Assembly (NCBI RefSeq): GCF_042682045.1
Contig: NZ_JBHUGS010000003.1
Coordinates: 310,001 to 374,000 of the forward strand
Direction of reading: 5' to 3'
Source: Sphingomonas_R arantia
GTDB taxonomy: Bacteria > Pseudomonadota > Alphaproteobacteria > Sphingomonadales > Sphingomonadaceae
Length of the DNA: 64,000 bases
Of the stretch, positions 25,371 to 33,790 are shown one piece after another. Within the stretch, counting starts at the first letter, position 1. The number at the start of each line of letters is the position of its first letter. Below the pieces are notes generated by a model. It made no database searches, was not told where the DNA came from, and saw only the letters and a list, made by a program, of their open reading frames with translations. Both the position numbers and the translations under genes were made by a program.

Positions 25371-26055
25371 GGCCGGCCCGATCGTCCTGCCCACGCCGCG
25401 CCAGCCATTCGGACACGACCAACGCCGCCAGCGACAGCGCGACCGACAGGCCCGCCAGCCGCCACACCGCATCGTCGTTCCCCGGAATCTGCAACGCGCT
25501 GTAGATCGCGATCGGCAACGTCCGGGTCTCGCCCGGAATGTTCGACACGAACGTAATCGTCGCACCGAACTCCCCGATCGACCGCGCAAAACCGAGCACC
25601 AGTCCCGCCAGCACGCCCGGCAGGCACAGCGGCAGCGTGATCGTCGCAAAGGTCCGCCACGGCCCCGCGCCCAGCGTCCGCGCCGCCCCCTCCAGCCGCC
25701 GGTCGACCGCATCGATCGACAGCCGGATCGCACGCACCATCAACGGCAACGCCATGATCCCCGCCGCGATCGCCGCCCCCGTCCAGCGGAAGATCACCGA
25801 CACCCCGAACGCCGCCTCCAGCCAACCACCGACCGACCCGTTCCGCCCGAACGCCAGCAGCAGCAGCCACCCCGTGACGACCGGCGGCAGCACCAGCGGC
25901 AGATGCACCACCGCATCGACCAGCGACCGCCCCGGAAACCGCCCGCGCGACAGCAGGTACGCGAGCCCGAACGCGACCGGCAACGTCACCGCCATCGCCA
26001 CGCCACTGACGCGCAGCGACAGTGCAACGATCGCCCACTCCTCGGGCGTCAGCAT
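25360..26055 (-). CDS. modB: Molybdate ABC transporter permease
   Basis: A 231-aa inner-membrane permease with five or six hydrophobic helices and the family phrases LVDAVVHLPLVLPPVVTGWLLL and the EAA-type loop DRRLEGAARTLGAGPWRTFATITLPL. RSIGEFGATITFVSNIPGETRTLPIAIYSAL is characteristic of ModB. It lies 7 nt after modA and overlaps modC. Confidence 0.93.
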   Translation of the reverse strand: MLTPEEWAIVALSLRVSGVAMAVTLPVAFGLAYLLSRGRFPGRSLVDAVVHLPLVLPPVVTGWLLLLAFGRNGSVGGWLEAAFGVSVIFRWTGAAIAAGIMALPLMVRAIRLSIDAVDRRLEGAARTLGAGPWRTFATITLPLCLPGVLAGLVLGFARSIGEFGATITFVSNIPGETRTLPIAIYSALQIPGNDDAVWRLAGLSVALSLAALVVSEWLARRGQDDRAGHVL

Positions 26056-26062
26056 CGCGCGA

Positions 26063-26830
26063 TCACCGCGTGCCGAACCCGTATCGCCGGAAGATCGCCT
26101 TGCCCGCGGGCGAGATCAGGAACCGCCGGAACCGCTCAGCCTCCGCGCTGCCGCCCTTCAGCAACGCAACCGGATAGGTGATCGCCGGATGGCTCCCCGC
26201 CGGGAACGTGCCCACCACACGCACGCCGCGCTCCGCCCGCGCATCGGTGGCATAGACGATCCCGTACGGCGCCTCGCCGCGTGCGACCAGCGCCAGCGCC
26301 GCCCGCACGCTCTCCGCCCGCACCACGCGGCCCGCCACCGCCGGCCACACGCCGAGTGCGGTCAGCGCCGCCTTCCCGTACCGCCCGGCCGGGACCGCAT
26401 CCGGGTCCGCCATCGCCAGCCGCCCACGGCCCAGCGCGCGCGCCAGCGGGAACCCGCGCCCGATCGTCATCCTGGCCCCACGCCCGGCCGGCGCGATCAG
26501 AACAAGCTGGTTACGCAGGAACGACACGCGCGTCCCCGCCCGGACCATCCCCTTGCGCTGCACATCGTCCATCCACGCCTCGTCCGCCGACACGAACAGG
26601 TCGGCCGGCACCCCCGCCTCCACCTGCCGCGCAAGCGCCGACGATGCCGCGAACGACAGCACCGGCCGCTCGTGCCGCCGCGCCGCCCAGGCATTGGCGG
26701 CGGCAGACAACGACTCCTGCAAACTCGCCGCGGCCAGCACCAGCGGCGGCTTGGCCACGGCGGGGGCCTGCACCGCCGCCAGCAGAATCGCGGCCAGACC
26801 CAGGATCGTACGGTGCATCGTCTTCTTCAT
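26063..26830 (-). CDS. modA: Molybdate-binding periplasmic protein
   Basis: A 255-aa periplasmic binding protein from ATG 26830 (MKKTMHRTIL); an ATG at 26836 adds two residues. The signal peptide ends near AVAK. The mature start LVLAAASLQESL, then SFAASSALARQVEAGVPADLFVSADEAWMD, and ADPDAVPAGRYGKAAL are ModA hallmarks, with Ser and Asp/Val positions that bind the oxyanion. It delivers molybdate to ModBC for molybdenum cofactor enzymes. It begins 12 nt after the ung stop, so the transporter is co-transcribed with ung. Confidence 0.93.
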   Translation of the reverse strand: MKKTMHRTILGLAAILLAAVQAPAVAKPPLVLAAASLQESLSAAANAWAARRHERPVLSFAASSALARQVEAGVPADLFVSADEAWMDDVQRKGMVRAGTRVSFLRNQLVLIAPAGRGARMTIGRGFPLARALGRGRLAMADPDAVPAGRYGKAALTALGVWPAVAGRVVRAESVRAALALVARGEAPYGIVYATDARAERGVRVVGTFPAGSHPAITYPVALLKGGSAEAERFRRFLISPAGKAIFRRYGFGTR

Positions 26831-26841
26831 GACCATCCGCC

Positions 26842-27570
26842 CTATACGCCGCCACCGCGGACCGAAACCCCCGCCGCCGCATCGCCCACGGGCGGCAAGG
26901 CCCAGTCGATCTCGCCCCGCCCCCGCGCGGTCAGAAACGCATTGGCCTGCGAAAACGGACGGCTGCCGAAGAAGCCGCGATAGGCCGATAGTCCCGACGG
27001 ATGCGCCGAGCGGATCACCAGATGCCGTTCCTCGTCGACCAGCGCCGCCTTCGCCTGCGCCGGCTTCCCCCACAGCATGAACACCGCCGGCGGCCCGCGA
27101 TCCACCGCCGCGATCACCGCGTCCGTAAACGCCTCCCACCCGCGCCGCCGGTGCGCGCCCGCCTGCCCCTCGACCACAGTCAGCACCGTATTCAGCAGCA
27201 ACACACCCTGCCGCGCCCAGGCCTCCAGATACCCATGCGTCGCCGGCACGACCCCCAGATCGTCGCGCAGTTCGGCATAGACGTTGCGCAACGACGGCGG
27301 CACCCGCACCCCCGGCCGTACGCTGAACGACAGGCCGTGCGCCTGGCCCGCCCCATGATACGGGTCCTGCCCCAGGATCACGACCCGCACTGCGCTCGGA
27401 GGGGTCAGGTCCAGCGCGCGGAACAGGTCGGGCACCGCCGGAAACACCGTCCGCCCCGCCGCCACCTCTGCGGCCAGGAACGCGCGCAGGTCCGCCAGCG
27501 CGCCCGGCTCGGCCACCGCACCCAGCGCGGATCGCCACTCGGGCGACGCGATCGCAGGCATCTCGAACAT
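26842..27570 (-). CDS. ung: Uracil-DNA glycosylase, family 1
   Basis: A 242-aa UDG. The catalytic Asp is D69 in the water-activating motif GQDPYHG. Downstream motifs LLLNTVLTV and HPSGLSAYRGFFG complete the uracil pocket and the DNA-intercalation loop. It removes uracil from DNA to start base excision repair. The ATG at 27570 is 8 nt from an AAAGGA site; the ATG at 27579 abuts it, so the shorter protein is preferred. It is the first gene of the ung-modABC unit. Confidence 0.95.
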   Translation of the reverse strand: MFEMPAIASPEWRSALGAVAEPGALADLRAFLAAEVAAGRTVFPAVPDLFRALDLTPPSAVRVVILGQDPYHGAGQAHGLSFSVRPGVRVPPSLRNVYAELRDDLGVVPATHGYLEAWARQGVLLLNTVLTVVEGQAGAHRRRGWEAFTDAVIAAVDRGPPAVFMLWGKPAQAKAALVDEERHLVIRSAHPSGLSAYRGFFGSRPFSQANAFLTARGRGEIDWALPPVGDAAAGVSVRGGGV

Positions 27571-27677
27571 GCGGCTCATCCTTTCAGCTGCCGGAAATGC
27601 GGTTGCGCTATTCCAGCGCGCAGGACAGGAACAGCGCATACCGCGCCGCGTTCCCGGTGCCGAACGCAGGAGACCAT

Positions 27678-27992
27678 ATGGCGCACGCCAGCAACATCGT
27701 CCTTTGTGCCGGCCCCGACGCGCCCCACGCGCTCGACAATGTCCCGATCCAACCGCGCAACGGCGCGCTCGACGCCCTTTGCCCGATCTGCCGCGGCCAT
27801 GGCCAGTGGAACGCGCAGATCGACCTCGTCACCTTCCGCTGCATCCGCGCGCTATGCGATCACTGCCACGGTTACGGCTGGGTCGAAACCGGCAGCGATC
27901 CGGTCGCGGTGCCCGACATCGTGATGGCCCCCGAAGGCTATCCGAAATGGATCGTCCGCTATCTCGACGCGGCCACCGTGCCGGGTAGCTGA
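27678..27992 (+). CDS. Small protein with paired CxxCxGxG zinc motifs
   Basis: A 104-aa protein from ATG 27678, preceded by GCAGGAG. It contains CPICRGHG (C35, C38) and CDHCHGYG (C60, C63). These resemble the DnaJ central cysteine repeats and would bind a single zinc ion. The rest is neutral with no signal peptide. Its last 34 bases overlap the 3' end of the opposing ABC1-kinase gene. I do not recognise a named family. A zinc-ribbon adaptor or RNA/protein-binding role is possible. Confidence 0.75.
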   Translation: MAHASNIVLCAGPDAPHALDNVPIQPRNGALDALCPICRGHGQWNAQIDLVTFRCIRALCDHCHGYGWVETGSDPVAVPDIVMAPEGYPKWIVRYLDAATVPGS

Positions 27993-29320
27993 TCCCCCCC
28001 GGCCACCTGCGCCATGACCATCGCCCGCACATCGACCCGTGCCTTCAGCCGCGCCGCCAGCAACGCCGTCCCGCTGATCTTGCGCTGCACGAACAGCGTG
28101 TCGATCGACGGCAAATGCCAGCTCTCGCGATCGCGCACCATCTCGATCCCCTGATCGCGCAGCGCGCCAACGAACGCGCGGTCGCCGAAATCGAACGGTC
28201 CCGGCCGGTTCAGCTCCGTCAGCACCACGTCGATCATCGCATCGATCGTCGCGCGGTGCCGCACCACGATCGCCTCGCCCAGGAACCCGACCGACAGCGC
28301 CGCGTCGCGCACCGCATCGCGGTCGCCCGACAAGCCCGCTAGCAACAACCGGCGATACCCCGCCCCGACATCCGCCGGCACCGCCCGCGCCGCCCCGAAA
28401 TCGAGCAGCACCAGGCGCCCGGCCTCCGTCTGCCAGCGGTAATTCGCGAAATTGGGGTCGGTCTGCATCAACCCCCATTCGAGCAACTCGCGCAGCACCA
28501 GTCCGATCAGCGCCTGCATCGCCTGGTCGCGCACCTCCTGCGATGCGGTCTCCAGCGTCTCGACCGCCACGCCCTCGACGAAATCCATCGCCAGCACGCG
28601 CGGCGTCGTCAGCTCCGGCACCAGCGCCGGAACCACCAGCCCCGGCGCATCGCCGACCAGATCGCGGTACCGCGCCAGCATCGCGCCCTCGCGGATATAG
28701 TCCGCCTCCTCGTGCAACTGGCGCTTTGCCTCGCCCAGCAGCCCGGCGATATCCAGTTCGCGCGGCAGCATCCCCGACACGCGGAGCAGCGTCGCGACAT
28801 TGTCGACATCCGCGTCGATGCTGTCCTTCACGCCGGGATATTGCACCTTGATCGCCAGCGTCCGGCCATCGCGCATCCGTGCCTTGTGGACCTGCCCGAT
28901 CGACGCCGCCGCGATCGGATGCGCCTGGAAATGCGCGAACTTGCGCCGCCAGTCCTTGCCCCATTCGGCGATCAGCACGCGGTCCAGCTGTTCCGGCGGC
29001 ATGTGGTGCGCCCCGTCGCGCAGCTTCGCCAGGATCGCGGACAGTTCGGGCGGCAGCATGTCGCCCGAATCCATCGACACCATCTGCCCCAGCTTCATCG
29101 CCGCCCCGCGCAGGTGCGACAGCTGGTCGGCGACCTTCATCGCATTGGCCGGCGTCAGCAGCAGGTCGTTCATCTTCGGCCGCTCGCCATTGGCCAGCCG
29201 CCGCGCGCCCTCGGCCACCACATTGCCCGCCACGCCGCCCGCCATCCGCCCGAAAATGCCGAGCCGCGCCAGCCTCCCGCTCGGTACGGATCGTCCCTTG
29301 CTCGTGCGGTCGTCGGTCAT
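27959..29320 (-). CDS. ABC1/UbiB-family atypical kinase
   Basis: A 453-aa member of the ABC1/ADCK/UbiB atypical kinase family. Signature motifs are the KxGQ segment GAAMKLGQMVSMD, the Ala-rich loop IAAASIGQVHKARM replacing the usual Gly-rich loop, the lysine in LAIKVQYPG, DPNFANYRW as the catalytic loop and LDFGAAR as the DFG motif. Family members support ubiquinone biosynthesis or lipid homeostasis. This soluble ADCK3-like type has no obvious C-terminal membrane helices. The start ATG has an AGGA site. Confidence 0.88.
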   Translation of the reverse strand: MTDDRTSKGRSVPSGRLARLGIFGRMAGGVAGNVVAEGARRLANGERPKMNDLLLTPANAMKVADQLSHLRGAAMKLGQMVSMDSGDMLPPELSAILAKLRDGAHHMPPEQLDRVLIAEWGKDWRRKFAHFQAHPIAAASIGQVHKARMRDGRTLAIKVQYPGVKDSIDADVDNVATLLRVSGMLPRELDIAGLLGEAKRQLHEEADYIREGAMLARYRDLVGDAPGLVVPALVPELTTPRVLAMDFVEGVAVETLETASQEVRDQAMQALIGLVLRELLEWGLMQTDPNFANYRWQTEAGRLVLLDFGAARAVPADVGAGYRRLLLAGLSGDRDAVRDAALSVGFLGEAIVVRHRATIDAMIDVVLTELNRPGPFDFGDRAFVGALRDQGIEMVRDRESWHLPSIDTLFVQRKISGTALLAARLKARVDVRAMVMAQVAGGDQLPGTVAASR

Positions 29321-29443
29321 GCTGATCCTGTCGGGGTCGTTAGGAACAGAAGATGGTGCGCCGCGCCATGCCGATCAATCGCCGGGCAAATCGTCCACCC
29401 CGGCGCCGTTTGCGCCACTCGACGGCCATGCTACCGACCGGGC

Positions 29444-30661
29444 ATGTCGCACACCAAAGTCACAGAACTCGCCTACCAGGACGAAACGCTCGCCACGCTC
29501 GACCTGCCGAACGGCACGCTGCGCGTCACCCGCGGGCTCGGCTCCGGCCTCACCCGCCGCGCCGGCGACCCGCCCGGGATCGTCTGGGCGATCGGCGATC
29601 GCGGCCCGAACCTCAAGATGCCGCTCGCGATCGGCCGCTACGGCATGGACCTCGGCGCGCACGCCGACACGCCCGGTGCCAAGCTGATGCCCTGCCCCGA
29701 AATCGGCCCGGCGATCACCGAACTGCATGTCGGCGACACCCATGTCACCGTCCGCCGCACACTCCCGCTCCATGCCGCGGACGGCCGGACCTTGTCGGGC
29801 CTGCCACCCGCCGGCACCGATGCGCGCGATGCAGAACCGGCGATCGCCCCCGACGGTCGCCTCCTGCCGCCCGATCCCGGCGGCGCGGACACCGAATGCA
29901 TCGCTGTCACGCCCGACGGCGGCTTCTGGGTGGGCGAGGAATATGGCCCCTCGCTGCTCCGGGTCGCCGCGGACGGCACGGTCCTCGCGCGCTGGGTCCC
30001 GGCCGGTACGGAGGCGCTGTTCGACGGGGCCGGCTACCCCATCGTCGGCGCATTGCCCGCGCTCGCTGCGCGCCGCCGGCTCAACCGCGGGTTCGAAGGG
30101 CTCGCCCTCTCGCCCGACGGCACGCGGCTCCACGTCGCGTTCCAGAGCCCGCTCGCCCACCCGAACGAGGACGCCGGCCGCCGCGCGCGCCACGTCCGGC
30201 TCTGGACGCTCGACACCAGCACCGGCGCGCTGCTCGCCGAACGGCTCTACCCGCTCGACCGCCCGCGCAGCTTCGACCGTGACCGCGCACAGGGCGACGT
30301 CGAGCGCGCCGATGTGAAGCTCTGCGACCTCGCGCTCGCCGACGACGGCCGGCTGATCGTGCTCGAACGCATCTCGGCCTCCGCCAAACTCTACGCGGTG
30401 ATCTTGGACGACGACACGATCCTCGACCCAAGCTGGCACGACCCCGCCACAACGCCCACGCTCGAACAGCTCAGCGCCGACGACGCGCTCGACCTACCTG
30501 TGCTGGCCAAGACCCTGATCTTCTCCACCGACGACCATCCGGAGATCGGCGCGGACATCGAAGGGATCGCGCTCATCGACGCCCAAACGATCCTGCTCGT
30601 CAACGACAACGACTTCGGCGTCGAGGGTGCCCCCACCCGCTTCTGGCGGATCGAACTCTAA
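29444..30661 (+). CDS. Phytase-like esterase domain protein
   Basis: A 405-aa protein from ATG 29444 (MSHTKVTELA); the frame is open further upstream as a shadow of the kinase gene. It fits the esterase-like activity of phytase family, a beta-propeller group, with phrases IVWAIGDRGPN, ECIAVTPDGGFWVGEEYGPSLLRVAADGTVLARWVP, NRGFEGLALSPDG and a final ADIEGIALIDAQTILLVNDNDFG. No signal peptide is seen. The substrate is unknown. It ends 3 nt before the convergent YecA-like stop. Confidence 0.8.
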   Translation: MSHTKVTELAYQDETLATLDLPNGTLRVTRGLGSGLTRRAGDPPGIVWAIGDRGPNLKMPLAIGRYGMDLGAHADTPGAKLMPCPEIGPAITELHVGDTHVTVRRTLPLHAADGRTLSGLPPAGTDARDAEPAIAPDGRLLPPDPGGADTECIAVTPDGGFWVGEEYGPSLLRVAADGTVLARWVPAGTEALFDGAGYPIVGALPALAARRRLNRGFEGLALSPDGTRLHVAFQSPLAHPNEDAGRRARHVRLWTLDTSTGALLAERLYPLDRPRSFDRDRAQGDVERADVKLCDLALADDGRLIVLERISASAKLYAVILDDDTILDPSWHDPATTPTLEQLSADDALDLPVLAKTLIFSTDDHPEIGADIEGIALIDAQTILLVNDNDFGVEGAPTRFWRIEL

Positions 30662-30664
30662 CCC

Positions 30665-31306
30665 TCACCCGACCGCGCAGCACTTCTTCGACTTCCGCCC
30701 CGATCCGCACGGGCACGGATCGTTGCGCCCGACCTTGGCCGCCGGCACCTCCGCCGCGACGACCGCGGCCGGCGCCCCGTGCAACCGCCCGAGCAGCTCC
30801 ACGATCCGCACCGGCGCCACATCGCACAGCGCGTTGATCGCCTCCCCATCCAGATCGCTCGCATCGCGCGCCACGTCGATCAACGTGCGCAACTCCGCCA
30901 CCGCGGCACCGTCGTCGCCCGTCGCATCGTCCCAGCGCTCCGGCTGCTGCTCCATCCCGAAGGCGAACCCGTCGATCCAGATCTCCCACATCACCTCGCC
31001 GTTGCGCTCGTCGATGTCGAAGATCGGCTGCGGCTTGGCGCGGTCCAAGTCGCGCTCGATCTCGCGGTACCGCGCCAGCACCATCTCGCCGAACAGCCGC
31101 GCGTCGGTCGCATCCTCGAACGGCACCGCGTCGCCGGCCGCCCCATCCCAGATCGGCGGCATCCAGAGCGCGGGCGGCGGCGGCGCGGGGCACAGCGCGA
31201 TCGCGGTCAAATACCCGTCCAGCTCGCTCAGCAGCATCGGGTCGTCCATCGGCAGGTCGGCGAGGATCCCGTCGAGCCGGCGGAAACGGGAGGGGAGACT
31301 GGGCAT
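30665..31306 (-). CDS. UPF0149/YecA family protein with SEC-C zinc motif
   Basis: A 213-aa protein. The N-terminal UPF0149 domain (MLLSELDGYLTAIALCP; IFDIDERNGEVMWEIWIDGFAFGME) is followed by a C-terminal SEC-C motif with C198, C200, C209 and C210 that binds zinc, as in SecA and YecA. YecA proteins associate with ribosomes or nascent chains, so a translation-linked targeting role is plausible. It is followed on the same strand by no further gene in the unit. Confidence 0.88.
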   Translation of the reverse strand: MPSLPSRFRRLDGILADLPMDDPMLLSELDGYLTAIALCPAPPPPALWMPPIWDGAAGDAVPFEDATDARLFGEMVLARYREIERDLDRAKPQPIFDIDERNGEVMWEIWIDGFAFGMEQQPERWDDATGDDGAAVAELRTLIDVARDASDLDGEAINALCDVAPVRIVELLGRLHGAPAAVVAAEVPAAKVGRNDPCPCGSGRKSKKCCAVG

Positions 31307-31357
31307 CGCTTGGCTAACCTGCTGGTTCGGGATCGCGCCGCTCTGGCCGGTTTCGGC

Positions 31358-32554
31358 TCAGTGCGCCACCGCCGGTCGCAATACCGGCCCGTCCGACGTC
31401 ACGACCGAGATCGCCCAGAACAGGAACCCGCCCAGCGCCAGCGCCGCGCCGACCCACCCGGTCGACGTCCAGCCATAGCCGGCCGCGATCGCCATCCCGC
31501 CCAGCCACGGCCCCAGCGCATTGGCGGTATTGAACGCACTGTGGTTCAGCGCGGCGGCCAGCCCCTGCGCACCCTGCGCCACGTCCATCAACCGAGTCTG
31601 CAACACCGTGCCCAGCGCCCCGCCCAGCCCGACCGCGAACACAGCGATCAGGATCGACCAGAGGTGCCCCGTCGACACCGTATAAAGCGCCAGCGAAGCC
31701 GCACTCCACAGCAGCAGCAGCCCCGCAGTCGGCATCAGCGCCCGGTCCGCAAAGCGCGGGATCACCAGATTGCCCACCGTCATCCCCACGCCGAACACCG
31801 CCAGCACCACCGGGATCATCGTCGCCGACGCACCGGTCACCTCGGTCAGCGTGGAGGCCAGATAGGTGTAGACCGCGAACAGCCCGCCGAACCCGATCGC
31901 CCCGGTCGCCAGCGTCAGCCAGACCTGCCCGCGCTTCAGCGCCTGCAACTCGCCCATCGGGCTCGCCTCCGGATCGGCCGGCTGGCGCGGCACGAACGCC
32001 AGCACCATCGCGACCGTCGCCAGCGCCAGCACCGCGACCACCCCGAACCCCCAGCGCCAGCCGAGCGCCTGCCCCAGCCAGTTCGCGAACGGCACGCCGA
32101 CGATCGTCGCGACGGTCAGGCCCAGCATGATCCGGCCCACCGCCTGCGTCCGCTTGTCCGCGGGGACGAGCGACGCCGCGACCAACGACGCGATCCCGAA
32201 ATAGGCGCCGTGCGGCAACCCGGCCAGAAACCGGAACAGCAGCAGGCTGTGGAAGTTCGGCGCCAGCGCGCTCAGCCCGTTGCCCGCCGCGAACAGCGCC
32301 ATCAGCACGACCAGCACGATCCGCCGGTCGAACCGCGCCGCCGCGACCGCCAGCAACGGCGCCCCCACCACCACGCCCAGCGCATAGGCACTGATCACAT
32401 GCCCGGCGGTCGGCGCATCGATGTTCAGCCCACGCGCGAAGATCGGCAGCAGGCTCATCGTCGCGAACTCGGTCGTCCCGATCGCGAAGCCGCCCAGCGC
32501 CAGCGCGAAATGAACCAGGCCGACGGGATATCGGTGTGACGGTTGTGAAGCCAT
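31358..32554 (-). CDS. MFS transporter, AraJ/DHA1-like
   Basis: A 398-aa twelve-helix MFS permease with the DHA1/AraJ-like phrases GGFAIGTTEFATMSLLPIFARGL, ISAYALGVVVGAPLL, RFLAGLPHGAYFGIASLVAASLVPADKR and NHSAFNTANALGPWLGG. Members export sugars, drugs or arabinose-type compounds. ATG 32554 (MASQPSHRYP) is chosen; a GTG at 32563 would add three residues. It lies 51 nt upstream of the YecA-like gene on the same strand. Confidence 0.85.
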   Translation of the reverse strand: MASQPSHRYPVGLVHFALALGGFAIGTTEFATMSLLPIFARGLNIDAPTAGHVISAYALGVVVGAPLLAVAAARFDRRIVLVVLMALFAAGNGLSALAPNFHSLLLFRFLAGLPHGAYFGIASLVAASLVPADKRTQAVGRIMLGLTVATIVGVPFANWLGQALGWRWGFGVVAVLALATVAMVLAFVPRQPADPEASPMGELQALKRGQVWLTLATGAIGFGGLFAVYTYLASTLTEVTGASATMIPVVLAVFGVGMTVGNLVIPRFADRALMPTAGLLLLWSAASLALYTVSTGHLWSILIAVFAVGLGGALGTVLQTRLMDVAQGAQGLAAALNHSAFNTANALGPWLGGMAIAAGYGWTSTGWVGAALALGGFLFWAISVVTSDGPVLRPAVAH

Positions 32555-32760
32555 GGGAACCACTTCGATGTTGCAGTGCAGCAGCGACGCTATGTGGGAT
32601 CGGATGGCCGCAGGGCAAGGATCCCCGCGTCGCGCGCCCCGAACCTACTGTGCCAGGCCGGGGCAGGACAAATCTACCAGCACCGCTGGTGCTTCCGGAT
32701 CACGCGCACCGCGACGGACCGGGGTACAAGGGCGACTGACACAAATGAGGTGACCCCGTC

Positions 32761-32955
32761 ATGAAGGACGAAGACTGCGACATGGCCATGGACGATGACG
32801 GCCAGGATGAAACCGCCTATCTCGAACAACGTGCGGCATGGCATCGTGATCGTGCAAGCGAGGCGCGAGAGGATAGTACGCGGGCACTGCACGAAAAGTT
32901 TTCGCGGATGTACGATGCGCGTATTCAGTCCCGTACTAGTACGTTTGACCTATAA
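32761..32955 (+). CDS. Small acidic hypothetical protein
   Basis: A 64-aa product with a very acidic N-terminus (MKDEDCDMAMDDDGQDE) and a charged helical remainder. A GAGGTGA site precedes the ATG at good spacing, which supports it as a real small gene. I know of no family for it. Confidence 0.5.
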   Translation: MKDEDCDMAMDDDGQDETAYLEQRAAWHRDRASEAREDSTRALHEKFSRMYDARIQSRTSTFDL

Positions 32956-33050
32956 ATCGACGCATAAATACCAGGAACATCGGAACCCGGACATGCTTTA
33001 TGCTCCCGGCTTCGTCGCGACATCGCGGTCGAAGGAGTTTGGAGCACAGC

Positions 33051-33380
33051 ATGAAGCGCATCATCGGTATCGCGGCCCCCCTGGCCGCCCTTGCGGCGCT
33101 CGCCGGCTGCGCGGCCCCCGCCACGCGCATCTCGACCGGGCTGCAGCGTTACGGGCTGGACGCGACCCGTGCCGATTGCGTCGGGCAACGGCTGCAGTCG
33201 AACCTGTCGCTCGGCCAGCTCCAGCGGCTCGGCAAGGCCGCCGCTGCCTACAAGCAGGGTGACACCACCCCCGGCGTGCTGACCCCGTCGGATCTGATCC
33301 GCGTCGGCACCGAACTGCGCGATCCGGCCATCGCGCTCGAGGTCGGCAAGGCCGCGGCCGGCTGCGGCGTCGTTCTCTGA
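33051..33380 (+). CDS. Small lipoprotein
   Basis: A 109-aa lipoprotein from ATG 33051. The signal ends in the lipobox LAGC at Cys19. The mature part is short with two further Cys (DCVGQRLQ and GCGVVL), possibly a disulfide. It has a clear ribosome site (GGAG). It is the first of a run of same-strand genes of stress-response type. I do not recognise the family. Confidence 0.75.
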   Translation: MKRIIGIAAPLAALAALAGCAAPATRISTGLQRYGLDATRADCVGQRLQSNLSLGQLQRLGKAAAAYKQGDTTPGVLTPSDLIRVGTELRDPAIALEVGKAAAGCGVVL

Positions 33381-33420
33381 CGCACCGGCCCCATCCCAAT
33401 TCAAACGAAGGAAGCAGGAC

Positions 33421-33786
33421 GTGAACAAGGACGAGATTCAGGGCGGCGCCCGCTACATCGGCGGTAAAGTCGAAAAGGCAGTGGGTGACACCGTTTCCAG
33501 CCGCGATTGGCAGGTCGACGGCGTCGTCGATCAGGTCGCCGGCGGCGCGCAGAACCTCTACGGTCGTGCGAAATCCGCGATCGAGGACGCCGTCGACGGC
33601 GCACCCGAACTGGCCGACCGGATCGGCGACGATGCCCGCGACGCGGCCGACCGCGCCGCCGAACTCGCCCGCCGCGGCGCGCGCTCGGTCGAGGCATCGG
33701 CCGAGGACGCACCGTTCCTTTGGGCACTGGGCGCCGCGGCGATCGGCTACGGCCTCGCCTGGCTGCTCCACGGCCGGCACGACTGA
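33421..33786 (+). CDS. CsbD-like stress protein with C-terminal membrane segment
   Basis: A 121-aa protein starting at GTG 33421 with GAAGGA upstream. The N-terminal 55 residues resemble CsbD (MNKDEIQGGARYIGGKVEKAVGD; QVAGGAQNLYGRAKSAI). A helical Ala/Asp-rich stretch follows and then a hydrophobic segment (FLWALGAAAIGYGLAWLL), so it may be membrane-associated. CsbD proteins belong to general stress regulons. It ends 4 nt before the PAS-LuxR regulator. Confidence 0.75.
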   Translation: MNKDEIQGGARYIGGKVEKAVGDTVSSRDWQVDGVVDQVAGGAQNLYGRAKSAIEDAVDGAPELADRIGDDARDAADRAAELARRGARSVEASAEDAPFLWALGAAAIGYGLAWLLHGRHD

Positions 33787-33790
33787 TCCG

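Noticed and set aside
32941..33050. GGAAC-containing stretch as an EcfG-type stress promoter
   Set aside because: GGAAC occurs at 32974 and 32982 but no CGTT follows at 16-18 nt spacing.
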